From Janthinobacterium lividum (GTDB taxonomy: Bacteria > Pseudomonadota > Gammaproteobacteria > Burkholderiales > Burkholderiaceae_D): 64,000 nt of DNA. The stretch is taken from assembly GCF_034424625.1 (NCBI RefSeq), contig NZ_CP139976.1:2666001-2730000 (forward strand), given 5' to 3'. Position numbers and translations under genes: made by a program. This document shows positions 1 through 7,352 of this stretch, one piece after another; positions within the stretch are counted from its first letter, which is position 1; each line of letters opens with the position of its first letter. The notes beneath the pieces were generated by a model. It was not told the DNA's origin and ran no database searches. It saw only the letters and a list, made by a program, of their open reading frames with translations.

Positions 1-353
1 GCGAAGTGCGGGCCTTCGCGGACGGCTTGGGCACCATGTTGGGCGAGGGCGGTTTGGGATTGTCGGGCGGCCAGGCGCGGCGCCTGGCGCTGGCGCGGCT
101 GTTCCTGCACGAGTCGACCTTGTGGCTGCTCGACGAAGCGACGGAAGCGCTGAATGCGCAGACGGCAAGCGACGTCCTGCAGCGCCTGGGCGCGCGCTGC
201 GAAGGGCGCAGCTTGCTGATCGCAACCCACTTGCGGCGCGAAGCGGCGCTGGCGGACCGGCTGCTGCGCATCCGCGACGGCCGCATCGTCGAAGAGCTGC
301 GACGCGGCACGGATGGCTTCGAAGCGGCCCTGGCGGGCTTGCGGGGGGATTAA
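1..353 (+). CDS. cydC: Thiol reductant ABC exporter subunit CydC, C-terminal end (partial)
   Basis: The gene enters from the left edge; codons run in frame from base 3 to the TAA at 351-353. Only the end of the ATP-binding domain is present. It shows the ABC signature LSGGQ followed by RRLALARLFL, a Walker B stretch LWLLDEATE, and an H-loop ATH near the end. CydC pairs with CydD to export cysteine and glutathione to the periplasm, which is needed to assemble cytochrome bd. The cydAB genes start about 115 bases downstream on the same strand, which supports CydC over other ABC exporters. The N-terminal membrane domain lies outside the window, so the identification rests partly on context. Confidence 0.85.
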   Translation, partial: EVRAFADGLGTMLGEGGLGLSGGQARRLALARLFLHESTLWLLDEATEALNAQTASDVLQRLGARCEGRSLLIATHLRREAALADRLLRIRDGRIVEELRRGTDGFEAALAGLRGD

Positions 354-467
354 CAAGAACGGAGACAGGCGGTACTGCAGGCCAGCTTGAGGGCAGCGGA
401 ACCAATCGAATCGCATCAGATAGATACCAAGTTTACAATTACAGTAGGGAAACACCAAGGAAATCAT

Positions 468-2045
468 ATGGACTTCGATATTGTCGCTTTATCCAGACTG
501 CAGTTCGCGCTGACAGCTCTGTACCACTTTATATTTGTTCCGCTGACGATCGGCCTGTCAGTGATCCTCGCCATCATGGAGACGGTTTATGTGATGACGA
601 ACCGCCCCATCTGGCGCGACATGACCAAGTTCTGGGGTGTCTTGTTCGGCATCAACTTCGCCATGGGCGTGGCGACGGGCATCGTCATGGAATTCCAGTT
701 CGGCATGAACTGGAGCTATTACAGCCATTATGTGGGCGACATTTTCGGCGCGCCGCTGGCCATCGAGGGCTTGATGGCCTTCTTCCTGGAAGCGACCTTC
801 GTCGGCCTGTTCTTCTTCGGCTGGGATAAGCTGTCGAAGCGGGGCCACCTGGTCACGACCTGGCTGGTGGCCATCGGTTCGAACTTCTCGGCCCTGTGGA
901 TCCTGATCGCCAACGGCTGGATGCAAAATCCCGTCGGCGCGGCCTTCAATCCGCAAACCATGCGCATGGAAGTGACGGATTTCGGCGCCGTGCTGACGAA
1001 TCCCGTGGCACAGGCCAAATTCGTGCACACGGTGTCGGCCGGCTATACGGCCGCGGCGATTTTCGTGCTGGGTATTTCCGCCTGGTATCTGCTGAAGGGC
1101 CGCCACGTGCAGCTGGCCAAGCGCTCGATGACGGTGGCCGCCTCGTTCGGCCTGGCCGCCTCGCTGTCGGTAGTGGTGCTCGGTGATGAAAGCGGCTACC
1201 TGTCGTCCGAACATCAGAAGATGAAGCTGGCCGCGATTGAAGCCATGTGGACCACGGAGCCGGCCCCGGCCGCCTTCACGGCCTTCGGCTTCCCTGACGC
1301 GAAAGCGCGCGAAACGCATTACGCCGTGCACATCCCGATGGTCATGGGCTTGATCGGCACGCGTTCGCTGACGACGGAAATCCCTGGCATCGAGCAACTG
1401 GTCGACCGCGGCGAGCTGCTGATCAAGGATGGCATCAAGGCGTATGACGCGCTGCAGACCATCCGCGGCGTGGCGCCGGGCAGCCCCGTGCCGCAAGAGG
1501 CGAAGGACATGTTCGAGTCGAAAGGCCAGTCCATGGGCTATGCCCTGCTGCTGAAACGCTATGTCGACGATCCGCGCCAGGCCACGCCCGAGCAGATCCG
1601 CAAGGCCGCGCTCGACACCGTGCCGCCCGTGGGGCCCCTGTTCTGGTCCTTCCGCGTGATGGTGGGCCTGGGCATGTTCTTTATCTTGTTGACTGGTACG
1701 TTCTTCATCCTGTCGACGCGCCGCACCCTGGACAAGCACCGCTGGCTGCTGAAAGTGGCCGTGTTCGCCATCCCGCTGCCATGGGTGGCCATTGAGGCGG
1801 GCTGGATCGTGGCCGAAGTGGGCCGCCAGCCGTGGGTCATCGAGGGCGTGCTGCCGACGGCCGTGGCCGTGTCGAACCTGGGCGCGACGACCTTGCTGAT
1901 CACGATTGCCGGCTTTGCCGCCATCTACACCGTGTTGTTGATTATCGAAATGAAGCTCATGCTCAAGGCCATCCGCAAGGGGCCGGAAGAGAAGGCGCCG
2001 GCCCCCGTGCCAGCCCCCGCTGCCATTCAGACTCAACGCGCCTAA
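468..2045 (+). CDS. cydA: Cytochrome bd ubiquinol oxidase subunit I
   Basis: Subunit I of the inner-membrane quinol oxidase that reduces oxygen to water at low oxygen tension. The 525-residue length fits the family. His20 in the first helix (ALYHF) matches the axial ligand of haem b595. A second His sits in KFVHTVSAGY, and a Met-rich stretch near VMVGLGMFF matches the b558 ligand region. The quinol-binding loop starts around GTRSLTTEIPG, and a GWIVAEVGRQPW block is near the C-terminus. The reading frame is open 27 codons further upstream, but the ATG at 468 follows AAGGAAAT and gives the normal CydA N-terminus MDFDIVALSR. cydB follows after 13 bases. Confidence 0.97.
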   Translation: MDFDIVALSRLQFALTALYHFIFVPLTIGLSVILAIMETVYVMTNRPIWRDMTKFWGVLFGINFAMGVATGIVMEFQFGMNWSYYSHYVGDIFGAPLAIEGLMAFFLEATFVGLFFFGWDKLSKRGHLVTTWLVAIGSNFSALWILIANGWMQNPVGAAFNPQTMRMEVTDFGAVLTNPVAQAKFVHTVSAGYTAAAIFVLGISAWYLLKGRHVQLAKRSMTVAASFGLAASLSVVVLGDESGYLSSEHQKMKLAAIEAMWTTEPAPAAFTAFGFPDAKARETHYAVHIPMVMGLIGTRSLTTEIPGIEQLVDRGELLIKDGIKAYDALQTIRGVAPGSPVPQEAKDMFESKGQSMGYALLLKRYVDDPRQATPEQIRKAALDTVPPVGPLFWSFRVMVGLGMFFILLTGTFFILSTRRTLDKHRWLLKVAVFAIPLPWVAIEAGWIVAEVGRQPWVIEGVLPTAVAVSNLGATTLLITIAGFAAIYTVLLIIEMKLMLKAIRKGPEEKAPAPVPAPAAIQTQRA

Positions 2046-2058
2046 GGAGGGCCAGACC

Positions 2059-3213
2059 ATGATTTTGCATGAAATGATTTCTTACGAAACACTGCGCCTG
2101 ATCTGGTGGCTGCTGATCGGCATCCTGCTGGTGGGCTTTGCCATCACGGACGGCTTCGACCTGGGCACGGGCATCCTGCTGCCCTTCGTCGGCAAGACGG
2201 ACCTGGAACGCAGGGTCGTCATCAACAGTATCGGTCCCGTGTGGGAGGGCAACCAGGTGTGGCTGATCCTCGGCGGCGGCGCCATCTTTGCCGCCTGGCC
2301 GCAACTGTACGCCGTCTCGTTCTCGGGCTTTTATCTGGCCATGTTCGTCATCCTCGTGGCGTTGATCGTGCGTCCCGTGGCCTTCAAATTCCGCAGCAAG
2401 CGCGAAGATCCGCGCTGGCGCGCCCGTTGGGATGCGGCCCTGTTCGTGGGCGGTTTCGTGCCGGCCCTGATCTGCGGCGTGGCGATCGGCAATGTGCTGC
2501 AAGGCGTGCCGTTCCGTTTCTCGCCAGACATGCACATCTTCTATGACGGCAGCTTCTTTGCGCTGCTCAACCCGTTCGCCCTGCTGTGCGGCCTCGTCTC
2601 GGTCGCCATGCTGGTGATGCACGGCGCCACCTGGCTGCAGCTGAAAACGGACGGCGCCGTGGCCGAACGGGCGCGCCGCTACGGCAGCGTGGCGGCGATC
2701 GCGACAGTGGTGCTGTATGCGCTGGCCGGCGTGGCCCTGTGGCTGTGGGTCGATGGCTACCGCATCAGCAGCACGGTGGTGGTCGACGGTCCGTCGAATC
2801 CGCTGCTGAAAACGGCGGAAGTCCACGTGGGCGCCTGGTTCCTCAATTTTGCCGCCCATCCGTGGACCTGGATCGCCCCTGCGCTGGGCCTGCTTTGCCC
2901 GCTGCTGGCGTTTGCCTTCCAGCGTGCGCGCCGCGAAGTGCCGGCCTTGCTGGCCAGCGCGGCCGGCATCGCCGGCATCATCCTTGGCGTGGGCGCGGCC
3001 ATGTTCCCGTTCATCCTGCCATCGTCGATCGACCCGCGTGCCAGCCTGACGGTGTGGGATTCCTCGTCCAGCCACATGACCCTGTTCATCATGCTGGTCG
3101 TCACGGCCGTCTTCATTCCCCTCATCGTGGCGTACACGACGTGGGTATATAAAGTGCTGTGGGGTAAGGTTGATGGAAAAGCAATTGAAGACGAGAGCGG
3201 TCACGCTTACTAA
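2059..3213 (+). CDS. cydB: Cytochrome bd ubiquinol oxidase subunit II
   Basis: Partner of CydA in the bd oxidase, a 384-residue polytopic membrane protein. The family hallmark FDLGTGILLPFVG is near residue 35, and GPVWEGNQVWLI follows at the end of the second helix. A strong ribosome site AAGGAGG overlaps the cydA stop region and places the start at ATG 2059. The C-terminus ends in a short cytosolic tail, and cydX starts 22 bases after the stop. Co-transcription with cydA and cydX is very likely. Confidence 0.97.
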   Translation: MILHEMISYETLRLIWWLLIGILLVGFAITDGFDLGTGILLPFVGKTDLERRVVINSIGPVWEGNQVWLILGGGAIFAAWPQLYAVSFSGFYLAMFVILVALIVRPVAFKFRSKREDPRWRARWDAALFVGGFVPALICGVAIGNVLQGVPFRFSPDMHIFYDGSFFALLNPFALLCGLVSVAMLVMHGATWLQLKTDGAVAERARRYGSVAAIATVVLYALAGVALWLWVDGYRISSTVVVDGPSNPLLKTAEVHVGAWFLNFAAHPWTWIAPALGLLCPLLAFAFQRARREVPALLASAAGIAGIILGVGAAMFPFILPSSIDPRASLTVWDSSSSHMTLFIMLVVTAVFIPLIVAYTTWVYKVLWGKVDGKAIEDESGHAY

Positions 3214-3235
3214 GAATCAACGAAAGGATATAACT

Positions 3236-3361
3236 ATGTGGTATTTTGCCTGGATACTGGGACTTCCGCTGGCGGCGACTTTCGCCGTGCTCAACGCGAT
3301 GTGGTATGAAATTGCCGATGGCGACACGACGCCCGAGCAGTACCGCGACACGCCGAAATAG
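3236..3361 (+). CDS. cydX: Cytochrome bd accessory subunit CydX
   Basis: A 41-residue single-helix membrane protein. It begins MWYFAWILG, the conserved CydX (YbgT) N-terminus, and contains NAMWYE followed by a short charged tail. CydX binds CydA and stabilises the haems of the bd oxidase. The start at ATG 3236 is preceded by AAAGGA. An in-frame extension of 22 codons into the end of cydB exists but lacks a ribosome site and is not part of the family. A terminator follows directly, so cydX closes the operon. Confidence 0.95.
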   Translation: MWYFAWILGLPLAATFAVLNAMWYEIADGDTTPEQYRDTPK

Positions 3362-3380
3362 GAAGGTGTCGGCTTGACTG

Positions 3381-3418
3381 GCCCCGCCCCGTGCGCATGC
3401 ATCGGGCGGGGCTTTTAC
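3381..3418 (+). terminator. Rho-independent terminator of the cyd operon
   Basis: A 9-bp perfect GC stem (GCCCCGCCC with GGGCGGGGC, loop of 14) is followed by TTTTACTTTT. It lies 20 bases after the cydX stop and also sits at the 3' end of the opposite-strand ORF, so it may serve both directions. Confidence 0.85.
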
Positions 3419-3423
3419 TTTTA

Positions 3424-3636
3424 TCACAGCAAAATGAATTCGCCGCGGATGCGCAACTTCATGCCGCGCGGCGCATCGGCGCCCGCCGCCACGGCCCAGG
3501 CCGTGATCCATTGCGCGCAGCGTTCCCGTTCGGCCGCGTCGTGCAAGCGTTGCAGGCGTGCACCGGCCCGGTCGATGCGCTGGGCCAGATACAGGCGCTG
3601 ATCCATGGGATCCGTCTTTTTGCTGTAATGCTGCAT
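3424..3636 (-). CDS. Small hypothetical protein, 70 aa
   Basis: No family recognised. The chosen ATG at 3636 follows a strong ribosome site (GGAAGGA, six-base spacer) and gives MQHYSKKTDPMDQ. The frame stays open 12 codons further upstream without a comparable site. The protein is charged, with an Arg-rich helical middle (RIDRAGARLQRLHDAAERERC) and a C-terminus GMKLRIRGEFILL. No signal peptide or membrane segment is visible. It converges on cydX with the terminator between them. It is probably real because of the ribosome site, but there is no functional clue. Confidence 0.55.
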   Translation of the reverse strand: MQHYSKKTDPMDQRLYLAQRIDRAGARLQRLHDAAERERCAQWITAWAVAAGADAPRGMKLRIRGEFILL

Positions 3637-3719
3637 GGCTTTTCCTTCCCGCGTGGCAACTTCATTCGTCATGGCATAGCCATGTACGCGCGGGTGGGGC
3701 GGCCAGATTCAGTTTCGGC

Positions 3720-3745
3720 AAAAAAAAGCCACCGCAAGGGTGGCT
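3720..3745 (-). terminator. Rho-independent terminator, minus strand
   Basis: Read on the minus strand, a 6-bp stem (GCCACC with GGTGGC, loop of 5) is followed by a run of eight T. It lies 17 bases after the stop of the 59-residue gene that starts at 3941. Confidence 0.8.
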
Positions 3746-3761
3746 GATGGGGGGGATGCCT

Positions 3762-3941
3762 TCAGGAGGGCGTCTTGCCGGCCGGTTTTGGGGTGGCAAT
3801 GGCGATCGGGTCGCTGGCCGGAAAGCTTTCCTTCAGCGCTTCATCGAGCGCTTCCTCCGCATGGCTTTCATTGGCCGGCGTGGGCGAATCGCGCTCCGGT
3901 GGCGGGGCGGGTGCGGTGGCGGCGTTGGTGCTCGAATGCAT
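3762..3941 (-). CDS. Small hypothetical protein with a FPASDP motif, 59 aa
   Basis: A short acidic protein. The first half is low-complexity (Ala, Pro, Thr); the second half carries EEALDEALKESFPASDPIAI. This ALKE-FPASDP-type signature occurs in many small uncharacterised proteobacterial proteins. The start at ATG 3941 follows AAGGGG. A longer frame reaching 4022 has no ribosome site and overlaps the promoter side of the next gene. A terminator follows the stop. Function unknown. Confidence 0.75.
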   Translation of the reverse strand: MHSSTNAATAPAPPPERDSPTPANESHAEEALDEALKESFPASDPIAIATPKPAGKTPS

Positions 3942-4105
3942 GATGATCCCCTTGTGGTGGTGCGCCAGTCGGCCGGGGGGCCGTGGCGCGTGCTGATGCT
4001 TCCAGCCTAGCACATCGCGCAAAAAAGGCGCGCCCGCTGCGCCTGCCGACAGGGATGATGGCGGCGTCTGCTACACTGCGCTCCACTTTTATCGACGGAA
4101 CCGCC

Positions 4106-4828
4106 ATGACCTCCCTTTCCTTGCCGTACCGCGCCACCGCCTTTGATGCCTGTGCCTGGCTGGCTGAACAGACGGGCACGCCTTGGAACCTGGCGCGTTT
4201 GCTGGAGCAGGGCGGCTTGCCGTACGTCTGGCTCGATTACAGCGAAGCATGGGCCGAGCTGTTCCATGACGGCGTGACGCGCTATGCGGCGCCTGTCGTG
4301 TTCATCGGCGACAAGGAGCACCTGGCCTCGGGCGCCGATGACGTGTGGCTGCGCTTTACGCGCGACTCGGGCAACATCGCCATCGAGCTGAAGGCGCCGG
4401 GACTGCGCGTGCCGGTCGATGGCTTGCACTTCCAGGAGCGCGATCTGTTGCGTTTGCTCAAGGAACTCCAGCACCCACAGCCGGACCCGGCCGAAGCTGA
4501 CAAAGCGGCGCCGGTGGTCTTGCCCAGCGCCTTGAAGGGCCTGGGACGCGAGCAGATTTTGATTGCCTTTGCCGGCGTGGGCAAGATCGACCTGGACAAG
4601 GGGTTGGCCAGCGGCGTGGGCATCTTTGGCGACGATGGCGCGCGCGTGCGCAAGAATTCGCGCGGCGGCAAGAACAGCCACCTGTGGCATCCGGTGACGT
4701 TGGCGTTCGGCTTGCACGATGTGCACCGCGTGCCGATGGCGCACCTGAAGAAGGCCTTCGCCACGCAACCATTGCTGCGCGAATGGAAGGCGGACTGGCT
4801 GGAATCGCTGCGCTTGCTGGGCGAGTAA
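4106..4828 (+). CDS. Hypothetical protein, 240 aa
   Basis: I do not recognise the family. The N-terminal part (ATAFDACAWLAEQTGTPWNLARLLEQG) looks like a helix-turn-helix-sized helical segment. The middle is beta-rich (YAAPVVFIGDKEHL, VWLRFTRDSGNIAIELK). The C-terminal third begins SALKGLGREQILIAF and is Lys/Arg/His-rich (VRKNSRGGKNSHLWHPV), which could contact nucleic acid. The start at ATG 4106 is chosen because the 41 codons before it are low-complexity and overlap the likely promoter (a TACACT box near 4071). There is no signal peptide, so it is probably cytoplasmic. It stands alone, with a minus-strand gene on each side. Confidence 0.75.
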   Translation: MTSLSLPYRATAFDACAWLAEQTGTPWNLARLLEQGGLPYVWLDYSEAWAELFHDGVTRYAAPVVFIGDKEHLASGADDVWLRFTRDSGNIAIELKAPGLRVPVDGLHFQERDLLRLLKELQHPQPDPAEADKAAPVVLPSALKGLGREQILIAFAGVGKIDLDKGLASGVGIFGDDGARVRKNSRGGKNSHLWHPVTLAFGLHDVHRVPMAHLKKAFATQPLLREWKADWLESLRLLGE

Positions 4829-4912
4829 TAATATTGAATCAAACCCGCCACGCCTCGTGATGCGCGGTAGCCACGGCGGCGTCTTGTGCGGCGGCATCAG
4901 CCTTTCGATACT

Positions 4913-5302
4913 TTATTTACTCTCCTCGATTCTGCCACCGCATTGCGTATAGCACGCTCTGTAATCTGCCTCGCATTGCCACGTTCCAGCCGCGTTGGAG
5001 GAACAATATTGCCGTTTCTTCGAGCACAGTTCCCGGTCAGCATCTGTTTTCGCAACTGCCAGGCAAATGGAGACGGTACTGACATTCCTCATCTCACAAG
5101 CCTGTACCTGGGCCGCCGCAACTTGCTCTTTGCCTGCGATGCATATTTGTTGATTGGTCCCGCAGCTCGTCACGCATTGACGGCCCGCGTCGGAGTCCGG
5201 GGGAATAAAGCGATAGCTGGTGCAGCCGGCCAGACTGATGGCGAAACAAATCGCCACAGCAAGGCGTGACAAGAAGGAATTGTGGAATTGCAAGGTAGGC
5301 AT
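4913..5302 (-). CDS. Cys-rich predicted lipoprotein, 129 aa
   Basis: The N-terminus has a hydrophobic signal ending in the lipobox SLAGC, with the lipid Cys near residue 27. The mature part has about ten further cysteines in patterns such as CVTSCGTNQQIC, CEMRN, CSKKRQYC and CYTQC, suggesting several disulfides in an envelope protein. No family is recognised. Base composition is clearly more AT-rich than in neighbouring genes, and so is the 160-base stretch upstream, which hints at separate ancestry. The start at ATG 5302 gives the shortest complete signal peptide. Confidence 0.8.
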   Translation of the reverse strand: MPTLQFHNSFLSRLAVAICFAISLAGCTSYRFIPPDSDAGRQCVTSCGTNQQICIAGKEQVAAAQVQACEMRNVSTVSICLAVAKTDADRELCSKKRQYCSSNAAGTWQCEADYRACYTQCGGRIEESK

Positions 5303-5468
5303 GCTTGAAAAGGGCTTTCCCGTGTAGATGAATGGGGTTGAATATCGTATATGTTGATATTCTGACAGGCGATCTTTTCATGAACAATGCGCTGCAATAA
5401 CTGTTACATCTTAGCGGGTGGAACTGCTTCTCGACAACGGTGTTCTACGAGCGAGAAGCCGGGCAGTT

Positions 5469-5843
5469 TTACAGTTCGATCGGCGCCACCTCGGTGCCGA
5501 TATCGGGCGCCGCGTAATGCATGCTGAAATACACGAAAGCGCCGATGTTGATGGCGACCGTGATCCAGAACGCGATGCGGAATGAACGCTTGCTGGACTT
5601 GTGGCGCAGCCATTGCTGCGCCAGTACGGCACCCGGCCAGCCGCAAAGCAGTCCCAGCAGCAACAGGGTGCGTTCCGGCGTGCGCCAGCGTCCCTGTTTT
5701 GCGGCGGACTTGTCGATCGCATAGGCAACGAAACAGCTCAGGCTCAGCACGCCATACACGAGGGCGACCAGGGCGGGAATGTGGAAAAAGAAAGTGGCCA
5801 GCAAATACAGAACAACAAAGAACAGGATGACAAGGTAGGGCAT
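5469..5843 (-). CDS. DUF1294 family membrane protein, 124 aa
   Basis: A small inner-membrane protein with four predicted helices: residues about 3-35 (two hydrophobic runs), a helix after RTPERTLLLLGLL, and a last helix around FWITVAINIGAFVYF. The central sequence YAIDKSAAKQGRWRTPE followed by GWPGAVLAQQWLRHKSSK is the DUF1294 signature. Many DUF1294 proteins carry an N-terminal cold-shock domain; this one does not. The start at ATG 5843 gives MPYLVILFF; upstream sequence in the same frame is the shadow of ogt. Function unknown. Confidence 0.88.
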   Translation of the reverse strand: MPYLVILFFVVLYLLATFFFHIPALVALVYGVLSLSCFVAYAIDKSAAKQGRWRTPERTLLLLGLLCGWPGAVLAQQWLRHKSSKRSFRIAFWITVAINIGAFVYFSMHYAAPDIGTEVAPIEL

Positions 5844-5902
5844 ATGATGTGTTTGCTTGAGCGGGGTGCGTGAGTATCCCACAAGGGGAGCGATGCTGCA
5901 GC

Positions 5903-6469
5903 TTAAAACAAACAGCCTTGCGCCGTATCGATGGGCACGGCGCGGCGGCGGGCGTGGCCCGTTTTCAGCGCTTCGCGGTCGCTGGACAGGGCGATGCCTT
6001 CCAGGGCCAGCAAGGTTTCCTTGGCATGCAGGCCGCCCGCAAAACCCGTCAACTCGCCCGTGGCGCCGATGACGCGGTGGCAGGGGGCGATGATGGAAAT
6101 GGGATTCTTGCCGTTGGCGGCGCCCACGGCGCGCACGGCGGCGGGACGGCCGATCTGGCGCGCGATCTCGCCATAGCTGCGCGTCTGGCCGTACGGTATC
6201 GTCAGCAGCGCACGCCACACTTCCTGCTGGAAAGGCGTGCCGGCAAAATCGAGCGGCACGTCGAATTGCTGGCGCGTGCCGGCGAAATATTCCGCCAGCT
6301 GGCGCGCCGTTTCCTGCAGCACGGGGCAACTGTCATCGACGCGCATCGCGCCCAGACGCACGCGGTTGGGCTTGTCGTTTTCCCACAGGATGGCGGTCAG
6401 GGCCGCGCCGCGCGCCACCAGGGTCAGCTCGCCCACGGGCGAGGGCACCACGATGCAGTCGTATTCCAT
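5903..6469 (-). CDS. ogt: Methylated-DNA--[protein]-cysteine S-methyltransferase
   Basis: A suicide DNA repair protein that moves the alkyl group from O6-alkylguanine to its own cysteine. The active site PCHRV is at residues 129-133, with Cys130 the acceptor. The helix-turn-helix that inserts into the minor groove is seen as YGEIARQIGRPAAVRAVGAANG, with the Arg finger in it. FQQEVWRALLTIPYG is also typical. The C-terminus runs about 30 residues past the usual end (ALEG), ending in RRRAVPIDTAQGCLF. There is no AraC-type Ada N-domain, so this is the Ogt form. It is divergent from the nucleotidyltransferase gene. Confidence 0.95.
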   Translation of the reverse strand: MEYDCIVVPSPVGELTLVARGAALTAILWENDKPNRVRLGAMRVDDSCPVLQETARQLAEYFAGTRQQFDVPLDFAGTPFQQEVWRALLTIPYGQTRSYGEIARQIGRPAAVRAVGAANGKNPISIIAPCHRVIGATGELTGFAGGLHAKETLLALEGIALSSDREALKTGHARRRAVPIDTAQGCLF

Positions 6470-6575
6470 GTTTGTTCCTTGATCAGATGGCGCCAGTTTA
6501 GCAGGATGGCGGCAGCGTGCATGTCGTCTGCACGATCGCGTGTAGGATAACCTTTTTCGGCCCGGAGAATGTGCT

Positions 6576-7337
6576 TTGACGACGATCCCTACCTATGACG
6601 ATATCCGCGCGATTGCCGCGCGGCTGGTGCGGCAGCAATATCCCACGGCCGTGGCGGCCATCATCGGCGGCTCGTTCGCCACGGGCCGGCAGACGCCCAG
6701 TTCCGATATCGACTTGCTGCTGCTGTTCGACCACCTCGACTGCGCCTGGCGCTCGACCATCGTGGCCGAAGGGCGCACGGTGGAACTGTTCGCGCATGAC
6801 GTGGCCACGTTCACGTATTTTTGCAAGGAAATCGATGCGCCGGGCGGTACGGTGCCGCTGGCGAGGATGGTGCTGGAAGGCGAGAACATCGCCGCGCCCG
6901 GACCGCAGCACGCGCAGCTGCTGGCGCTGGCGCAAGCCATCGCCGCCGCCGGGCCGCCCGTGCTCGATGTGGACAATTTGCAGCGGCGCCGCTACGCCAT
7001 CACCACCTCGCTGGAAGACCTGGTCGACAGCCGTCACCCGGGCGAGGCGCTGACCGTTGCCTGCCAGCTGTATCCGGCGCTGGCCGACCTGCACTTGCGC
7101 GCGGCGGGCCAGTGGAGCGGCGAGGGCAAGCACCTGTTTCGCCGCCTGCTGGCGTTCGACGCCTATATCGCCGGGCAACTCGATGGCGCGCTGCGCCTGG
7201 TGGCGGCCGACTTGCCGGCCGGCCAGCATGCGTTCGGGCAGGTTGCCGCCGCCGTGCTGGCGCCGGTCGGCGGCCCCTTGCTCGATGGCTTTACCTTGCC
7301 GGCGCCCGCGCACTGGCGCAGCGCGCCGGCAGGTTGA
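6576..7337 (+). CDS. Nucleotidyltransferase-fold protein, 253 aa
   Basis: The N-terminal domain has the polymerase-beta nucleotidyltransferase signature: GGSFATG at 31-37 (the GS motif) followed by SSDIDLLLLF, where Asp44 and Asp46 are the metal ligands. A third carboxylate is probably Glu70 in GRTVELFAHD. The C-terminal half is helical and may bind the substrate, as in antibiotic nucleotidyltransferases or MNT-type enzymes. No in-frame ATG exists nearby; the TTG at 6576 is preceded by CGGAG at a proper distance, so a TTG start is inferred. There is no HEPN partner gene, which argues against an MNT/HEPN toxin pair. Substrate unknown. Confidence 0.8.
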   Translation: MTTIPTYDDIRAIAARLVRQQYPTAVAAIIGGSFATGRQTPSSDIDLLLLFDHLDCAWRSTIVAEGRTVELFAHDVATFTYFCKEIDAPGGTVPLARMVLEGENIAAPGPQHAQLLALAQAIAAAGPPVLDVDNLQRRRYAITTSLEDLVDSRHPGEALTVACQLYPALADLHLRAAGQWSGEGKHLFRRLLAFDAYIAGQLDGALRLVAADLPAGQHAFGQVAAAVLAPVGGPLLDGFTLPAPAHWRSAPAG

Positions 7338-7352
7338 AGCACTGCAGCCCGC

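Noticed and set aside
558..2060. A 500-codon minus-strand open frame opposite cydA, and similar long frames opposite other genes (for example 7902-9608 plus, 33729-35921 minus, 60457-62517 plus)
   Set aside because: Their translations are His/Arg/Gln-rich with no family features and lie exactly antisense to well-recognised genes. High GC in third positions makes such shadow frames common.
5293..5304. The 12-mer GTAGGCATGCTT occurs here, at about 24955 and in reverse at about 36987
   Set aside because: Three copies of a 12-mer are near what chance allows in 64 kb on both strands, and one copy is part of a start codon region. No wider similarity joins them.
6576..7337. MNT/HEPN toxin-antitoxin pair
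   Set aside because: The nucleotidyltransferase is 253 residues, larger than MNT antitoxins, and no HEPN-type gene is adjacent.
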